NCBI GenBank assembly: GCA_963786625.1
Contig: CAWAZS010000010.1
Span: 1 to 64,000, forward strand
Length of the DNA stretch: 64,000 nucleotides
Direction: 5' to 3'
Source of the DNA: CAIWHR01 sp963786625
Lineage (GTDB): Bacteria; Pseudomonadota; Gammaproteobacteria; Burkholderiales; Casimicrobiaceae
Part shown: positions 18,564 to 29,138 of the stretch, piece by piece
Layout of the letters: every line of letters begins with the position of its first letter
Position numbering within the stretch: position 1 is the first letter of the stretch
Position numbers and translations under genes: made by a program
Notes under the pieces: model-generated
The model's input: the letters and a program-made list of their open reading frames with translations, nothing else
Database searches by the model: none
What the model was told of the DNA's origin: nothing

Positions 18564-19732
18564 ATGAAGATCGTCCCCGAAATCGCCGCGCTGGTCCCGG
18601 ACATGAAGACGTGGCGTCACCACCTCCACGCCCACCCCGAGACCGCGTTCGAGGAGAAGGCGACCGCGGCCTTCGTCGCGGACAAGCTGCGCTCGTTCGG
18701 GCTCGAGGTGCACACCGGGCTCGCGAAGACCGGCGTCGTCGGCGTGCTCCGCGCCGGCGCCGGCAGCGAGGCGATCGGCCTGCGCGCCGATCTCGACGCA
18801 CTGCACATCCAGGAAAAGTCCGGCGTCACGCACGCGTCGAAGGTCGCCGGCAAGATGCACGCCTGCGGCCACGACGGCCACACGGCGATGCTGCTGGGCG
18901 CCGCCGCCGCGCTGGCGCAGAAGAAGGGCTTCGCCGGGACGCTCTACTTCATCTTCCAGCCCGCGGAGGAGAACGAGGGCGGCGGGCGGGTCATGGTCGA
19001 GGAAGGGCTGTTCGAGCGGTTTCCGATGCGCGCGGTCTACGGCATGCACAACTGGCCGCTCAAGCCGTCCGGCACCTTCGCGGTGCGCGCCGGAGCGTTC
19101 ATGGGCGCCTACGACATCTTCGAGATCGTCGCGACCGGCAAGGGCGCGCACGCGGCGATGCCCAACGTCGGGCAGGGATCCGATGCTCTTCGCCGCGCAT
19201 GCGATCAGCGCGCTGCAGACGATCGTCGCGCGCAACCTGCATCCGCTGGACGCCGGCGTGGTCAGCGTCACGCAGGTCCACGGCGGCGACACGTGGAACG
19301 TGATCCCGCAGGAGGTCGTGCTGCGCGGCACCGTGCGCACGTTCGACCCCGCCGTGCAGGACCTGATCGAGCAGCGGATGCGCACGATCGTCGCCGGCAT
19401 CGCGGCGATGTTCGAGATGACGGCGACCGTCCGCTACGAGCGGCGCTACCCGGCGACGGTCAACGCCGAGACCGAGACGCAGGCACGCGATCGCGGCGGC
19501 GAGCGCCGTCGTCGGCGCTGCCAACGTCGACACCGACCCGGTGCCGAACATGGGCAGCGAGGACTTCGCCTTCATGCTGCAGGCGAAGCCCGGCTGCTAC
19601 GTCTGGCTCGGCGCAGGCCGCGGTCCGGACACGCCGAACGTGCACAATCCGCACTACGACTTCAACGACGATGCGCTCGCGATCGGCGCGAGCTACTGGG
19701 TGACGCTCGCCCGCCAGCAGCTCGCCGCGTGA
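18564..19732 (+). CDS. M20-family amidohydrolase (hippurate hydrolase/N-acyl amino acid amidohydrolase type)
   Basis: Metal-dependent hydrolase of N-acyl amino acids, about 390 residues. Family hallmarks: WRHHLHAHPETAFEE, GLRADLDALHIQE, the metal-binding KMHACGHDGHTAMLLG, FIFQPAEENEGGG with the catalytic Glu pair, GMHNWPL, KGAHAAMP, and the final metal ligand region NMGSEDFAFML. Single-base slips near 19185 and 19488 shift the frame twice; the repaired joins are GSD/MLFAAHAISALQTIV and AETETQ/HAIAAASAVVGAAN. The ATG at 18564 follows GGAG closely. It is divergent from glpD and convergent with the MaoC-PTB gene. Confidence 0.88.
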
Positions 19733-19756
19733 GACACCTGGGCATCGATCCGTGGG

Positions 19757-19811
19757 TCCGGCTTCAGCCGGACAATGCGCGTCCGACGACCACCCGCCGC
19801 CTGAAGGCGGC
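19757..19811. repeat. REP-like dimer: two 6-bp hairpins
   Basis: TCCGGC-TTCA-GCCGGA at 19757-19772 and GCCGCC-TGAA-GGCGGC at 19796-19811 are separated by 23 bases. The same pair in inverse orientation, also 23 bases apart, is at 29029-29083, where the flank CCGTGGG is identical too. It lies between the convergent ends of the M20 and MaoC-PTB genes. Confidence 0.8.
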
Positions 19812-21279
19812 CCACGGCGAGCCCGGCATCCGACGGCCGTCCGAGCGCGAATCCCGAGCGCGAGCGCGAGTCCGTCGCGCGTGCGAGGCCTTGCTTGCGG
19901 CAGGCAGCTTCTCGCGCCGATCGTGCGCGACGAGCTTCAGCACGGTGGCCGAGGCGAGGCGCGTGCGCACGTTGTCGGCGCGCGAGGTGAGGATGATCGG
20001 CACCCGCGTTCCGCAGACGATGCCCGCCGCATCCGCGCCGGCCAGATACTGCAGCTGCTTCGCCAGCATGTTGCCGGCCTCGAGGTCGGGCACCAGCAGG
20101 ATGTCCGCCTCGCCGGCGACCGTCGAGCGGATGCCCTTGGTCCGGGCGGCCTCGTGCGAGATCGCGTTGTCGAAGGCGAGCGGACCGTCGAGCAGGGCGC
20201 CGGTGATCTGCCCGCGGTCGGCCATCTTGCACAGCGCGGCGGCGTCGAGCGTGCCGGGAATCTTCGGATTGATCGTCTCGACCGCCGACAGGATGGCGAC
20301 CTTCGGCTTCGCGATGCCGAGGATGTGCGCGAGATCGATGGCGTTCTGACAGATGTCGACCTTCTCCTCCAGCGTCGGGTAGAGGTTGATCGCCGCATCG
20401 GTGACCATCAGCAGCCGCGGATAGGTCGGCACGTCGAGCACGAACACGTGCGAGATGCGGCGCGCCGTGCGCAAGCCGCTGACGGAGGGCACGACGGATT
20501 CCATCAGCTCGTCGGTGTGCAGGCTGCCCTTCATCAACGCCTCGACGTTGCCGGCGCGCGCCATCTCGACCGCCTTCTCGGCGGCGGCGTGGCTGTGCTC
20601 GACGCCGACGATCTGGTAGGGCGAGAGATCGACGCCCTCGGCTCTGTGCGACCGCGCGGATCTTCGCCTCGGGCCCGACCAGGATCGGGACGATCAGGCC
20701 GCGCCGCGCGGCTTCGAGCGGCCCCAGCAGCGAATCGCGGTCGCAGGGGTGCACCACCGCGCAGGTCGCCGGCGGCAGCGCCTCGCAGCGCTTGAACAGC
20801 TTGGCGAAACCGTCGTTGCGCCGCAGGATCATCTCCGGCGTCGCGACGTTGGCATACGCGATGCGCTGCGTCGGCGCGACAACCGTGGCGATCCCGTCGA
20901 CCAGCACCTCGCCGCTCTGGTTCACGCACCGGCCGGCGAACTCGATCCGGTGGCCCTCGCCCAGCTTGCGCTTCGCCGTCACCGTCGCGGTCAGCGTGTC
21001 GCCGACGTAGCAGGCGCCGGCATAGTGAAATCGCGTGCCGACGATCGCGCTGCCGGGCCCGGGCAGCCGGCGATTGAGCAGCCCGGCGATCAGCGCGATC
21101 GCCGCGGCGCCCTGCGCGGAGAGGCGGTCCTCGAGGCTGCCGCCTTCGATGTGGAAGCCTTCGACATCGCCGGCGGCGAGCGCCAGCGCTTCCACGTCGG
21201 TCGCCGTCAGCGTGCGCGACACCGTAGCGCTTGCGCCGACGTCTATTTCGTCGAAGGTGCGGTTGGTGAAGTCGTTCAT
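19764..21279 (-). CDS. bifunctional MaoC-like enoyl-CoA hydratase / phosphate acyltransferase
   Basis: The N-terminal about 145 residues are a MaoC hot-dog domain (FDEIDVGASATVSRTLTATD, GPGSAIVGTRFHYAGACYVGD); the rest is a phosphate acetyl/butyryltransferase domain (PLEAARRGLIVPILVGP, GNVEALMKGSLHTDELM, HVFVLDVPTYPRLLMVTDAAIN, LLDGPLAFDNAIS, PDLEAGNMLAKQLQYLAGAD). This fusion is an established bacterial protein type. One extra base near 20645 breaks the PTA domain; removal gives VAQAEGVDLSPYQIVGVEHS. The reading frame runs into the REP element, whose first hairpin supplies the stop, so the last 30 or so residues (Arg-rich) are not family sequence. No acetate kinase gene follows here. Confidence 0.88.
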
Positions 21280-21350
21280 GGCAGCCTGGTTCGATCCTCG
21301 CTATATCCGCAGCCTAGCCCGGCGGGAGCGCGCGTGCTTTGCGCGGGGAC

Positions 21351-21379
21351 AAACAAAAAGGGCGGCCCGCCGCCGCCCC
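21351..21379 (-). terminator. intrinsic terminator of the atp operon
   Basis: On the minus strand, 25-50 bases past the atpC stop, GGGCGGC-GGCGG-GCCGCCC forms a 7-bp all-GC stem with a 5-base loop, followed immediately by TTTTTGTTT. This is a textbook factor-independent terminator closing atpIBEFHAGDC. Confidence 0.85.
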
Positions 21380-21403
21380 TCGCCCCGCCGCGGGATGGCG
21401 CGC

Positions 21404-21826
21404 TCAGGCCCGGTGGCGCATCTTGCGGATCGCCTGCAGCTGCGCCATGGCGACCGCGAGCTCGCCTTCGGCCTGCGCGATCTCCTCGCGCGAGGTCTTG
21501 TTCTGCATGGCTTCCTCGGCGGCCTTTTTCGCCTCCAGCGCGGCAGCCTCGTCGAGGTCGTGCGCGCGGATCGCGGTGTCGGCGAGGACCGTCACCCGCG
21601 TCGGCTGGACCTCGAGGAAGCCACCCTGGACGAACACCAGCTCGTCGTTCTCCTGGCCGGGTATCTTGATGCGCACCGCGCCGGGCCTGATCTGCGTCAG
21701 CAGCGGCGTGTGCCGCGGATAGATGCCGAGCTCGCCCATGACGCCGGGGAGGACGACGAACTCCGCTTCGCCCGAGAAGATCTGCTCTTCGGCGCTGACG
21801 ACGTCGACGTGGATGGTGTTGGCCAT
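21404..21826 (-). CDS. atpC: F1 ATP synthase epsilon subunit
   Basis: 140 residues. The N-terminal beta-sandwich begins IHVDVVSAEEQIFSGEAEFVV (shown here in part) with the family turn PGVMGELGIYPRHTPLL, followed by FVQGGFLEVQPTRVTVLADTA and a C-terminal helical pair (EEIAQAEGELAVAMAQLQAI). Epsilon couples the c-ring to the rotor and can inhibit ATP hydrolysis. It is the last gene of the operon, 58 bases after atpD, with the terminator directly downstream. The frame is intact. Confidence 0.97.
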   Translation of the reverse strand: MANTIHVDVVSAEEQIFSGEAEFVVLPGVMGELGIYPRHTPLLTQIRPGAVRIKIPGQENDELVFVQGGFLEVQPTRVTVLADTAIRAHDLDEAAALEAKKAAEEAMQNKTSREEIAQAEGELAVAMAQLQAIRKMRHRA

Positions 21827-21884
21827 GGTGGATCAGCCTTTCACGCCGGAAGGCGCATCGGTGTGCGTGGCGGACGGCGACGGG

Positions 21885-23285
<1,401 letters not shown>

Positions 23286-23371
23286 GTTCGCATCCCCAGG
23301 TTTCGTTGCTTCAATTCGTGTCGCGCCGGTCTTCTAGACCGCCGCCGCTTCCGGTCGATCTGGTCTCGCCG

Positions 23372-23426
23372 TAACGTTCGCCCTGCTCACGTTAGTCTCG
23401 CCGAACGTTCGCTTCGCTCACGTTAG
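23372..23426. repeat. pair of short palindromic repeats between atpG and atpD
   Basis: TAACGT ... ACGTTA (23372-23394, then G) and AACGT ... ACGTT (23404-23425) are adjacent direct copies with loops of the TTCGC-TTCGCTC type. They match the element at 9832-9855 except that the stem G-C pair is swapped to C-G there. They lie inside the atp operon but outside genes. Confidence 0.65.
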
Positions 23427-23450
23427 CTCGCCCGATCGCCCAGCGCGCCG

Positions 23451-24341
23451 CTAGACCGCCGCCGCCCCGCCGACGATCTCGGCCAATTCCTTGGTGATCG
23501 CGGCCTGGCGGGTCTTGTTGTAGATGAGCTGCAGCTCCTCGATGATCGTGCCGGCGTTGTCGGACGCCGCGCGCATCGCGACCATCCGCGCCGACTGCTC
23601 GGAGGCCAGGTTCTCGTTCACCATCTGGTAGACCAGCGCCTCGACGAAGCGCCGCAGGACGCTGTTCAGCAGCTCCTTGGCGTCGGGCTCGTAGATGTAG
23701 TCCCACGACCCCGCCGCAGTGTCCGCCTTGCGCACCTCGCCTGCCGGCGTCCGGTATTCCTCGGGTATCGGCAGCATGTGCCCGTGCCGGGCTTCCTGCC
23801 GCATCGTGTTGATGAACGCCGTGAAGAACACGTGCACCTCGTCGAGCTCGCCGTCGATGTACTTGTCGAGCAGGACCTTCACCGGTCCGACCAGCTTGTC
23901 GACGCGCGGGCGGTCGCCGAGCTGCACCGCGTGCGACACCACGTTGGCGCCCAGGCGGTGGAGGAAGCCCAGCCCCTTGTTGCCGATCACGCAATAGTCG
24001 ACCTCGAGGCCCTTCGCCCGCCATTCCTTGTGCGCGCCCAGCACCAGGCGGAGGATGTTGGTGTTGAGGCCGCCGCACAGGCCCTTGTCGGTGGTGACGA
24101 CGATCGCGCCGACGCGCTTCACCGGCTCGCGCCGCGCGAGGAACGGGTGCTTGTACTCGGTGTTGGCCTTGGCGACGTGCATCGCGATCTGCAGCGCGCG
24201 ATCGACGTACGGCCGCGACGCGCGCATCCGGTCCTGGGCCTTCTTCATCTTCGAGGCCGCGACCATCTCCATCGCCTTGGTGATCTTGCGCGTGCTCTGC
24301 ACGCTCTTGATCTTGTTGCGGATCTCTTTCGATCCTGCCAT
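23451..24341 (-). CDS. atpG: F1 ATP synthase gamma subunit
   Basis: 296 residues, unbroken. Gamma is the central rotor shaft. Typical N-terminal helix: AGSKEIRNKIKSVQSTRKIT followed by KAMEMVAASKMKKAQ. The conserved TTDKGLCGGLNTN lies in the Rossmann part, and the C-terminal helix has ARMVAMRAASDNAG and LQLIYNKTRQAAITKELAEI. It sits 38 bases after atpA and upstream of atpD, the standard order. Confidence 0.97.
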   Translation of the reverse strand: MAGSKEIRNKIKSVQSTRKITKAMEMVAASKMKKAQDRMRASRPYVDRALQIAMHVAKANTEYKHPFLARREPVKRVGAIVVTTDKGLCGGLNTNILRLVLGAHKEWRAKGLEVDYCVIGNKGLGFLHRLGANVVSHAVQLGDRPRVDKLVGPVKVLLDKYIDGELDEVHVFFTAFINTMRQEARHGHMLPIPEEYRTPAGEVRKADTAAGSWDYIYEPDAKELLNSVLRRFVEALVYQMVNENLASEQSARMVAMRAASDNAGTIIEELQLIYNKTRQAAITKELAEIVGGAAAV

Positions 24342-24379
24342 CTCGCTTCCTTCGCGCCGGCTTCGGCGGCGTCAATTCG

Positions 24380-25922
24380 TCAATACGCGCCGTTCTTCTT
24401 GAAGTCCTCGACCGCCGCGGTGAGCGCCTTTTCGTCGTCCGCGGAGAGGTCCTTGGTCTTCTCGAGGCTCGCCATCAGCGCTGCGTACTTGCTCTTCAGG
24501 AACGCGCGCAGCGCCGTCTCGAACGCGAGCGCCTTCTCGACCGGGACGTCGTCGTAGTAGCCCTTGTTCACCGTGATACAGCGTCACCGCCATCTCGTTC
24601 ACCTGCAGCGGCTCGTACTGCGGCTGCTTCATCAGCTCGGTGACGAGGCGCCCGCGGTCCAGCTGCTTGCGCGTCGCCTCGTCCAGGTCGGAGGCGAACT
24701 GCGCGAAGGCGGCGAGCTCGCGATACTGCGCCAGCGAGAGGCGCACGCCGCCCCCCAGCTTCTTGATGATCTTCGTCTGCGCATTGCCGCCGACGCGGGA
24801 CACCGAGATGCCGGCGTTGATCGCGGGACGGATGCCGGCGTTGAACAGGTCCGTTTCCAGGAAGATCTGGCCGTCGGTGATCGAGATCACGTTGGTCGGC
24901 ACGAATGCCGTCACGTCGCCGGCCTGCGTCTCGATGATGGGCAGCGCCGTGAGCGATCCGGTCTTGCCCTTGACCGCGCCCTTGGTGAACTTCTCGACGT
25001 ACTCCTCGGACACGCGCGCGGCGCGCTCGAGCAGCCGCGAGTGCAGGTAGAACACGTCGCCGGGATAGGCTTCGCGGCCCGGCGGACGGCGCAGGAGCAG
25101 CGAAACCTGCCGGTACGCCCAGGCCTGCTTGGTCAGGTCGTCGTAGATGATGAGCGCGTCCTGCCCGCGGTCGCGGAAGTATTCGCCCATCGTGCAGCCG
25201 GAATAGGGCGCGATGTACTGCATCGCCGCCGATTCCGAGGCGGTGGCCACGAGGACGATGGTGTAGTCCATCGCGCCGTATTCCTCGAGCTTGCGGATCA
25301 CGTTCTTGACCGACGAGGCTTTCTGGCCGATCGCGACGTAGATGCAGATGAGGTCCTTGCCCTTCTGATTGATGATCGTGTCGACCGCCACCGCGGTCTT
25401 GCCGGTCTGGCGGTCGCCGATGATGAGCTCGCGCTGGCCGCGGCCGATGGGCACCATCGAGTCGATCGACTTGAGGCCGGTCTGCACCGGCTGCGACACC
25501 GATTTGCGCCAGATCACGCCCGGCGCGACCTTCTCGATGACGTCGGACTCCTTGGCGGTGACCGGGCCCTTGCCGTCGATGGGCTGGCCGAGGGAGTTCA
25601 CCACGCGCCCGATCAGCTCGGGGCCGACCGGCACGGACAGGATGCGGCCCGTGCACTTGACCGTGTCGCCTTCGGAGATGTGCTCGTACGCGCCGAGAAT
25701 CACCGCGCCGACCGAGTCGCGCTCGAGATTGAGGGCGAGGCCGAACGTGTTCCCGGGAAACTCGAGCATTTCGCCGGCCATCGCGTCGGAGAGCCCGTGG
25801 ACGCGGGCGATGCCGTCGGAGATGGAGACGACCGTCCCCTGCGTGCGCACGGTGGCGCCCGTATCCAGGTTCTGGATCTTGCTCTTGATCAGTTCGCTGA
25901 TTTCAGAAGGATTCAGCTGCAT
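24380..25922 (-). CDS. atpA: F1 ATP synthase alpha subunit
   Basis: About 513 residues after repair. This is the non-catalytic nucleotide-binding subunit: start MQLNPSEISELIK, ISDGIARVHGL, Walker A GDRQTGKT at residues 169-176, IIYDDLTKQAWAYRQ, and VGGNAQTKIIKKLGG. One extra base near 24580 shifts the last 60 residues; removing it joins EMAVTLYTVNKGYYDD to VPVEKALAFE, and the frame then ends at 24380. The start at 25922 is preferred to an upstream Met at 25940, since MQLN is the family N-terminus. The gene is essential for the complex and intact otherwise, so the slip is probably sequence error. Confidence 0.96.
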
Positions 25923-25973
25923 GGTGTCCTCGCGTCGCACCGGCCCTGCTGCCGGCGCGCGGTAGTTTCGAAA

Positions 25974-26510
25974 TTAGGCCCGTAACTGGGTGGCCATCTG
26001 CGCCAGCTGCGCCTCGATGGTGCCGTCGATCACCGTGTCGCCGACGGTGATCCGCGCGCCGCCCCCGAGCGCCGGGTCGACGTTGACGGTCGCCTCGATC
26101 TTCCTGCCGAATCGCTTCTCCAATGCCGCGGTGAGCTCGGCCGTCTGCGCGTCGGAGAGCGGGAAGGCGCTGTCGATCCGTGCCTTCGCCACGCCGTCGG
26201 CGTCGTTCTTGAGCTCCTCGAAGAGCGCCCGGATCTGCGGCAGCACGGCGACGCGATCGGCGTCGACCAGCACCCGGACGAAGTTGCGGCCCGTCGCGTC
26301 GAGACGCTCGCCGGCGATCGACAGCAGCAATGCCGTCTTGTCGCCGGCGGTGAGCTTCGGGTTGTCCAGCGCCGCCGCCGCCTGCGGGTCGGTCGCGACG
26401 CCGTCCAGAAAGCGCAGCATCTCCGACCACACCGGCAGCGCGTTCGCGTCGCGCGCGATCCGGAACGCCGCTTCCGCGTAGGGCCGGGCGATCGTTGTCA
26501 GTTCGGCCAT
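25974..26510 (-). CDS. atpH: F1 ATP synthase delta subunit
   Basis: 178 residues, unbroken. Delta caps the F1 head and binds the b-subunit stator. The N-terminal family signature is TIARPYAEAAFRIARDANAL; the C-terminal strand region reads VDPALGGGARITVGDTVIDGT, close to the family GG-x-x-I-x-x-G-D-x-x-x-D-G-S pattern. It sits 10 bases after atpF and 51 bases before atpA. Confidence 0.97.
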   Translation of the reverse strand: MAELTTIARPYAEAAFRIARDANALPVWSEMLRFLDGVATDPQAAAALDNPKLTAGDKTALLLSIAGERLDATGRNFVRVLVDADRVAVLPQIRALFEELKNDADGVAKARIDSAFPLSDAQTAELTAALEKRFGRKIEATVNVDPALGGGARITVGDTVIDGTIEAQLAQMATQLRA

Positions 26511-26520
26511 CGCGTGCCCG

Positions 26521-26991
26521 TCAGAGCTTCTGCCGGATCGCCGCCAGCAGATCGGCGTGGGCCTTGGCGTCGACTTCGCGCTTCAGGATCTTCGATGCGC
26601 CCGCGACGGCGAGGTCCGCGACCTGGTTCCGCAGCGCCTCCTTCGCCCGCATGATCTCCTGCTCGATCTCGGCCTTGGCGCCGGCGAGGATGCGGTCGGC
26701 TTCCGCCTTGGCCTGCGCCTTCGCCGCGTCGATCGTCTCGGTCTTGAGCTTCTCGCCCTGCGCGATGATCTCCGAGCTCCGCGACTTGGCTTCGGACATC
26801 ATGTCCGCGATCCGCTTCTCGGTCGAGGCGAGGCTCTGCCGGCCCTGCTCGCCCGCGGCGAGCCCGTCGGCGATCTGCTTCTGGCGGGTGTCGATCGCGC
26901 GCATCAGCGGCGGCCAGATGAATTTCGCCGTAAACCAGATGAACGCGGCGAAGGCCGCGGCCTGCATCAGCAGCGTGAGGTTGATGTTCAT
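26521..26991 (-). CDS. atpF: F0 ATP synthase b subunit
   Basis: 156 residues. One N-terminal membrane helix (NINLTLLMQAAAFAAFIWFTAKFIWPPL) is followed by a long, highly charged, heptad-rich dimerisation helix (EKRIADMMSEAKSRSSEIIAQG, AKAQAKAEADRILAGAKAEIEQ, each given in part) that forms the peripheral stalk. It lies between atpE and atpH as expected. The frame is intact. Confidence 0.97.
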   Translation of the reverse strand: MNINLTLLMQAAAFAAFIWFTAKFIWPPLMRAIDTRQKQIADGLAAGEQGRQSLASTEKRIADMMSEAKSRSSEIIAQGEKLKTETIDAAKAQAKAEADRILAGAKAEIEQEIMRAKEALRNQVADLAVAGASKILKREVDAKAHADLLAAIRQKL

Positions 26992-27030
26992 GGCTGCCCT
27001 CCGGCAGTTCGATGTTGTCCGATCCCGCCC

Positions 27031-27306
27031 TTACTTGAGCCCGGCCGGGATCAGCGGGTTGCCGAACGCGAACAGCATCGCGAGGCCGACGCCGATGATG
27101 AACGAGGCGTCGATCAGGCCGAGGAGCAGGAAGACCTTGGCCTGCAGCTGCGGCATCAGCTCGGGCTGGCGCGCCGCGCCCTCGAGAAAGCGCGAGCACA
27201 TGATCCCGACGCCGACGCAGGCGCCGAGCGCACCGAGCCCGATGATGAGACCGATGCCGATGCCGGTGTAGGCCTGGATCTGCGCAACCAGTGCGAGCTT
27301 GTCCAT
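27031..27306 (-). CDS. atpE: F0 ATP synthase c subunit
   Basis: 91 residues forming two membrane helices joined by the polar loop ARQPEL (residues 45-50). The proton-binding acidic residue is Asp66 in LLGLIDASFI, so this is a proton-type c subunit; the Gln and paired Glu/Ser ligands of sodium-type rings are not seen. The N-terminal helix is Gly-rich (GIGIGLIIGLGALGACVGVG). The start at 27306 follows AAAGGAAAG. The larger open frame upstream of it is a chance extension. Confidence 0.96.
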   Translation of the reverse strand: MDKLALVAQIQAYTGIGIGLIIGLGALGACVGVGIMCSRFLEGAARQPELMPQLQAKVFLLLGLIDASFIIGVGLAMLFAFGNPLIPAGLK

Positions 27307-27368
27307 TTGCTTTCCTTTCTTGACGGAGGGTTTGTCGTTGCTTGAAGGTGAAACGAAGCGAAGTCGAT

Positions 27369-28178
27369 TCAGTGGTGTTCGTGCGCCATCGCGATGTAGA
27401 CGATGGTGAGCATCATGAAGATGTAGGCCTGCAGCACGACGATCAGGATGTGGAAGATCGACCAGCCGAGGTTCAGCACGCCGCCGACCACCGCGCCGAC
27501 GACGCCGGTCGCCGCCCACAGGCCGAGCAGCATGAAGATGATCTCGCCGGCGTACATGTTTCCGTACAGCCGCAGCGAGTGCGACAGCGGCTTCGACACG
27601 TACTCGACGGCGTTGAACAGCAGGTTGAACGGCCACAGCAGCGGGTTGCCGCCGAACGGCGTGCAGAAGAGCTCGTGGATCCAGCCGCCGAGCCCCTTGA
27701 CCTTGATGCTGTAGTAGATCATCAGCGCGAACACCGACAGCGACAGCGCGAACGTCGTGTTGACGTCGGCGGTGGGCACGCCGCGCCAGTAGGGCTGGTG
27801 GAACACGTGCTCGTAGATCCACGACATGATGTCCACGGGCAGGAAGTCCATCGCGTTCAGGAACAGCACGAGCACGAACGTGGTGAGCGCGATCGGCGCG
27901 ACCAGCTTGTTGTCGCCCTGGTAGATGCCCTTGACCTGGTCGTTGACGAAATCCACGGTCAGCTCGACGAACGCCTGCGTCTTCGAGGGCACGCCGGCGG
28001 TCGCCTTGCGCGTGACGAGCCAGAGGAAGCCGAAGGCGAGGACGGCGAGGACGCCCGTAGTCACCATCGTGTCCCAGTTGACCGACCAGAAGCCGCCAGC
28101 CTCGCCGACGGGCTTGGTCAGGAACGTCAGGTGATGCTGGATGTATCCGGTGGGGGTCAGTTCGTGCTCGGCCGCCAT
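27369..28178 (-). CDS. atpB: F0 ATP synthase a subunit
   Basis: 269 residues with five to six membrane helices forming the proton half-channels. The essential arginine is Arg203 in SHSLRLYGNMYAGEII. Further family features are FVELTVDFVNDQVKG, NAMDFLPVDIMSW, and the C-terminal HILIVVLQAYIFMMLTIVYI. The frame is unbroken, 25 bases after atpI. Confidence 0.97.
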   Translation of the reverse strand: MAAEHELTPTGYIQHHLTFLTKPVGEAGGFWSVNWDTMVTTGVLAVLAFGFLWLVTRKATAGVPSKTQAFVELTVDFVNDQVKGIYQGDNKLVAPIALTTFVLVLFLNAMDFLPVDIMSWIYEHVFHQPYWRGVPTADVNTTFALSLSVFALMIYYSIKVKGLGGWIHELFCTPFGGNPLLWPFNLLFNAVEYVSKPLSHSLRLYGNMYAGEIIFMLLGLWAATGVVGAVVGGVLNLGWSIFHILIVVLQAYIFMMLTIVYIAMAHEHH

Positions 28179-28203
28179 TGCCTCGATCCTGTGTCGATTC
28201 GAA

Positions 28204-28585
28204 CTACTCGCGAACGAAGAACGCCATGCTGAAAACGATCACGGTGATGACGAACGCCGTGAAGAACGCCGCCGGGACAACGTCCGCGTAGGTCGACAGC
28301 GCCAGCCACAGCCCGCCGACGATCACCAGGACCTTGCCCGCTTCCGCCCGGAACATCGCGACCAGCGACGACCCGGCATCCGGCACCCCCGTCGCCCCCA
28401 GCCTGAACCCGAGCAGCCACGCATAGACGACGCCGGCCGCCACGTTGATCATGCCGCCCAGCGATCGCCGAGACCGCGCCGTGCCCGCCTGCCCAGACCC
28501 CCGCGATCGCCGCGACGGCTGCCGTGGCGATGACCTGCCACATGAGGACGGTGCGTATGGGTTTGGTCTTGAGCGGCGGGATCAC
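28204..28585 (-). CDS. atpI: ATP synthase accessory protein I
   Basis: Small membrane protein, about 126 residues, first gene of the operon. It helps assemble the c-ring in characterised bacteria. The N-terminal part has KTKPIRTVLMWQVIATAAVA and then a first helix. One extra base near 28462 separates it from LGGMINVAAGVVYAWLLGFR and two further helices ending FVITVIVFSMAFFVRE. I take the GTG at 28585 (VIPPLKTK) as start because the next Met lies inside the conserved region; no strong ribosome-binding site decides it. Confidence 0.85.
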
Positions 28586-28643
28586 TCGGGCGCGCGAGCG
28601 AAGTCGACGCCGTCGGGCGCTTTCGACGGAAGCAAACCGTCGG

Positions 28644-28673
28644 ATTATAGCGGTTATCCGGACCCCGCCGCAA
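28644..28673 (-). promoter_or_regulatory. promoter of the atp operon
   Basis: On the minus strand TTGCGG (28668-28673) and a perfect TATAAT (28644-28649) are separated by 18 bases, about 60 bases before the atpI start. It is the only good sigma-70-type promoter seen between the MoaD-like gene and atpB. Confidence 0.7.
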
Positions 28674-28717
28674 CGCGATTGCTGCACCGCGGCGCGGCGG
28701 ACGCGCTCGCGGGGCGC

Positions 28718-28981
28718 TCAGCCGCCGGAAAGCGCGCCGACGATCATCAGCTCGCGGCAGCCGGCGACGGTGCGGCAAGATGCCGCGCGAGCTCGCCGTC
28801 GACGAAGAGCTTGATGTGCGGCCGGATCGCCCCCTGCTCGTCGACGATCCGGAAGCGCAGCCCCGGAAACCGCGCGTCGAGCGCGGCGAGCGCGTCGCCG
28901 AGCGACGCGCGACGCCGCGATCTCCACGGCTTCCGCGCCGCCCGTGTAGGAGCGCAGCAACCCGGGAATGCGGACGATCAC
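28718..28981 (-). CDS. MoaD/ThiS-family ubiquitin-like sulfur-carrier protein
   Basis: About 88 residues ending in the diagnostic Gly-Gly (MIVGALSGG), the C-terminus that is adenylated and thiocarboxylated in sulfur carriers. The start is VIVRIPGLLRSYTGGAEAVEI, and the middle, in a shifted frame, reads SLGDALAALDARFPGLRFRIVDEQ (given in part), then RPHIKLFVDGELARHLA. Two slips, near 28915 and 28780, are needed. The GTG start at 28981 is inferred. No MoaE, ThiG or activating E1-like gene is adjacent, so the recipient pathway is unknown. It follows the BNR-repeat gene in the same direction across a REP element. Confidence 0.75.
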   Translation of the reverse strand: MIVRIPGLLRSYTGGAEAVEIAASRVARRRARRARRAVSGAALPDRRRAGGDPAAHQALRRRRARAASCRTVAGCRELMIVGALSGG

Positions 28982-29028
28982 GAACGTTGGCGCAGCGCGG
29001 CGGCGACCGCGCGCCACAGGCGCGTGGC

Positions 29029-29083
29029 GCCGCCTTCAGGCGGCCTGCGATCGCTCGACTTACCGCCTCCGGCTGAAGCCGGA
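29029..29083. repeat. REP-like dimer, second copy (inverse orientation)
   Basis: GCCGCC-TTCA-GGCGGC (29029-29044) and TCCGGC-TGAA-GCCGGA (29068-29083) with a 23-base spacer, the reverse complement of the arrangement at 19757-19811. It sits between the restored end of the BNR-repeat gene and the MoaD-like gene. Confidence 0.8.
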
Positions 29084-29138
29084 CCCACGGCGGACATGCA
29101 TCGGCGCGCCCCTGAATTCGCGGTTGTGACACAGCGCC

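Noticed and set aside
23286..23450. Second promoter inside the atp operon before atpD
   Set aside because: The gap is longer than its neighbours but holds palindromic repeats rather than paired promoter hexamers.
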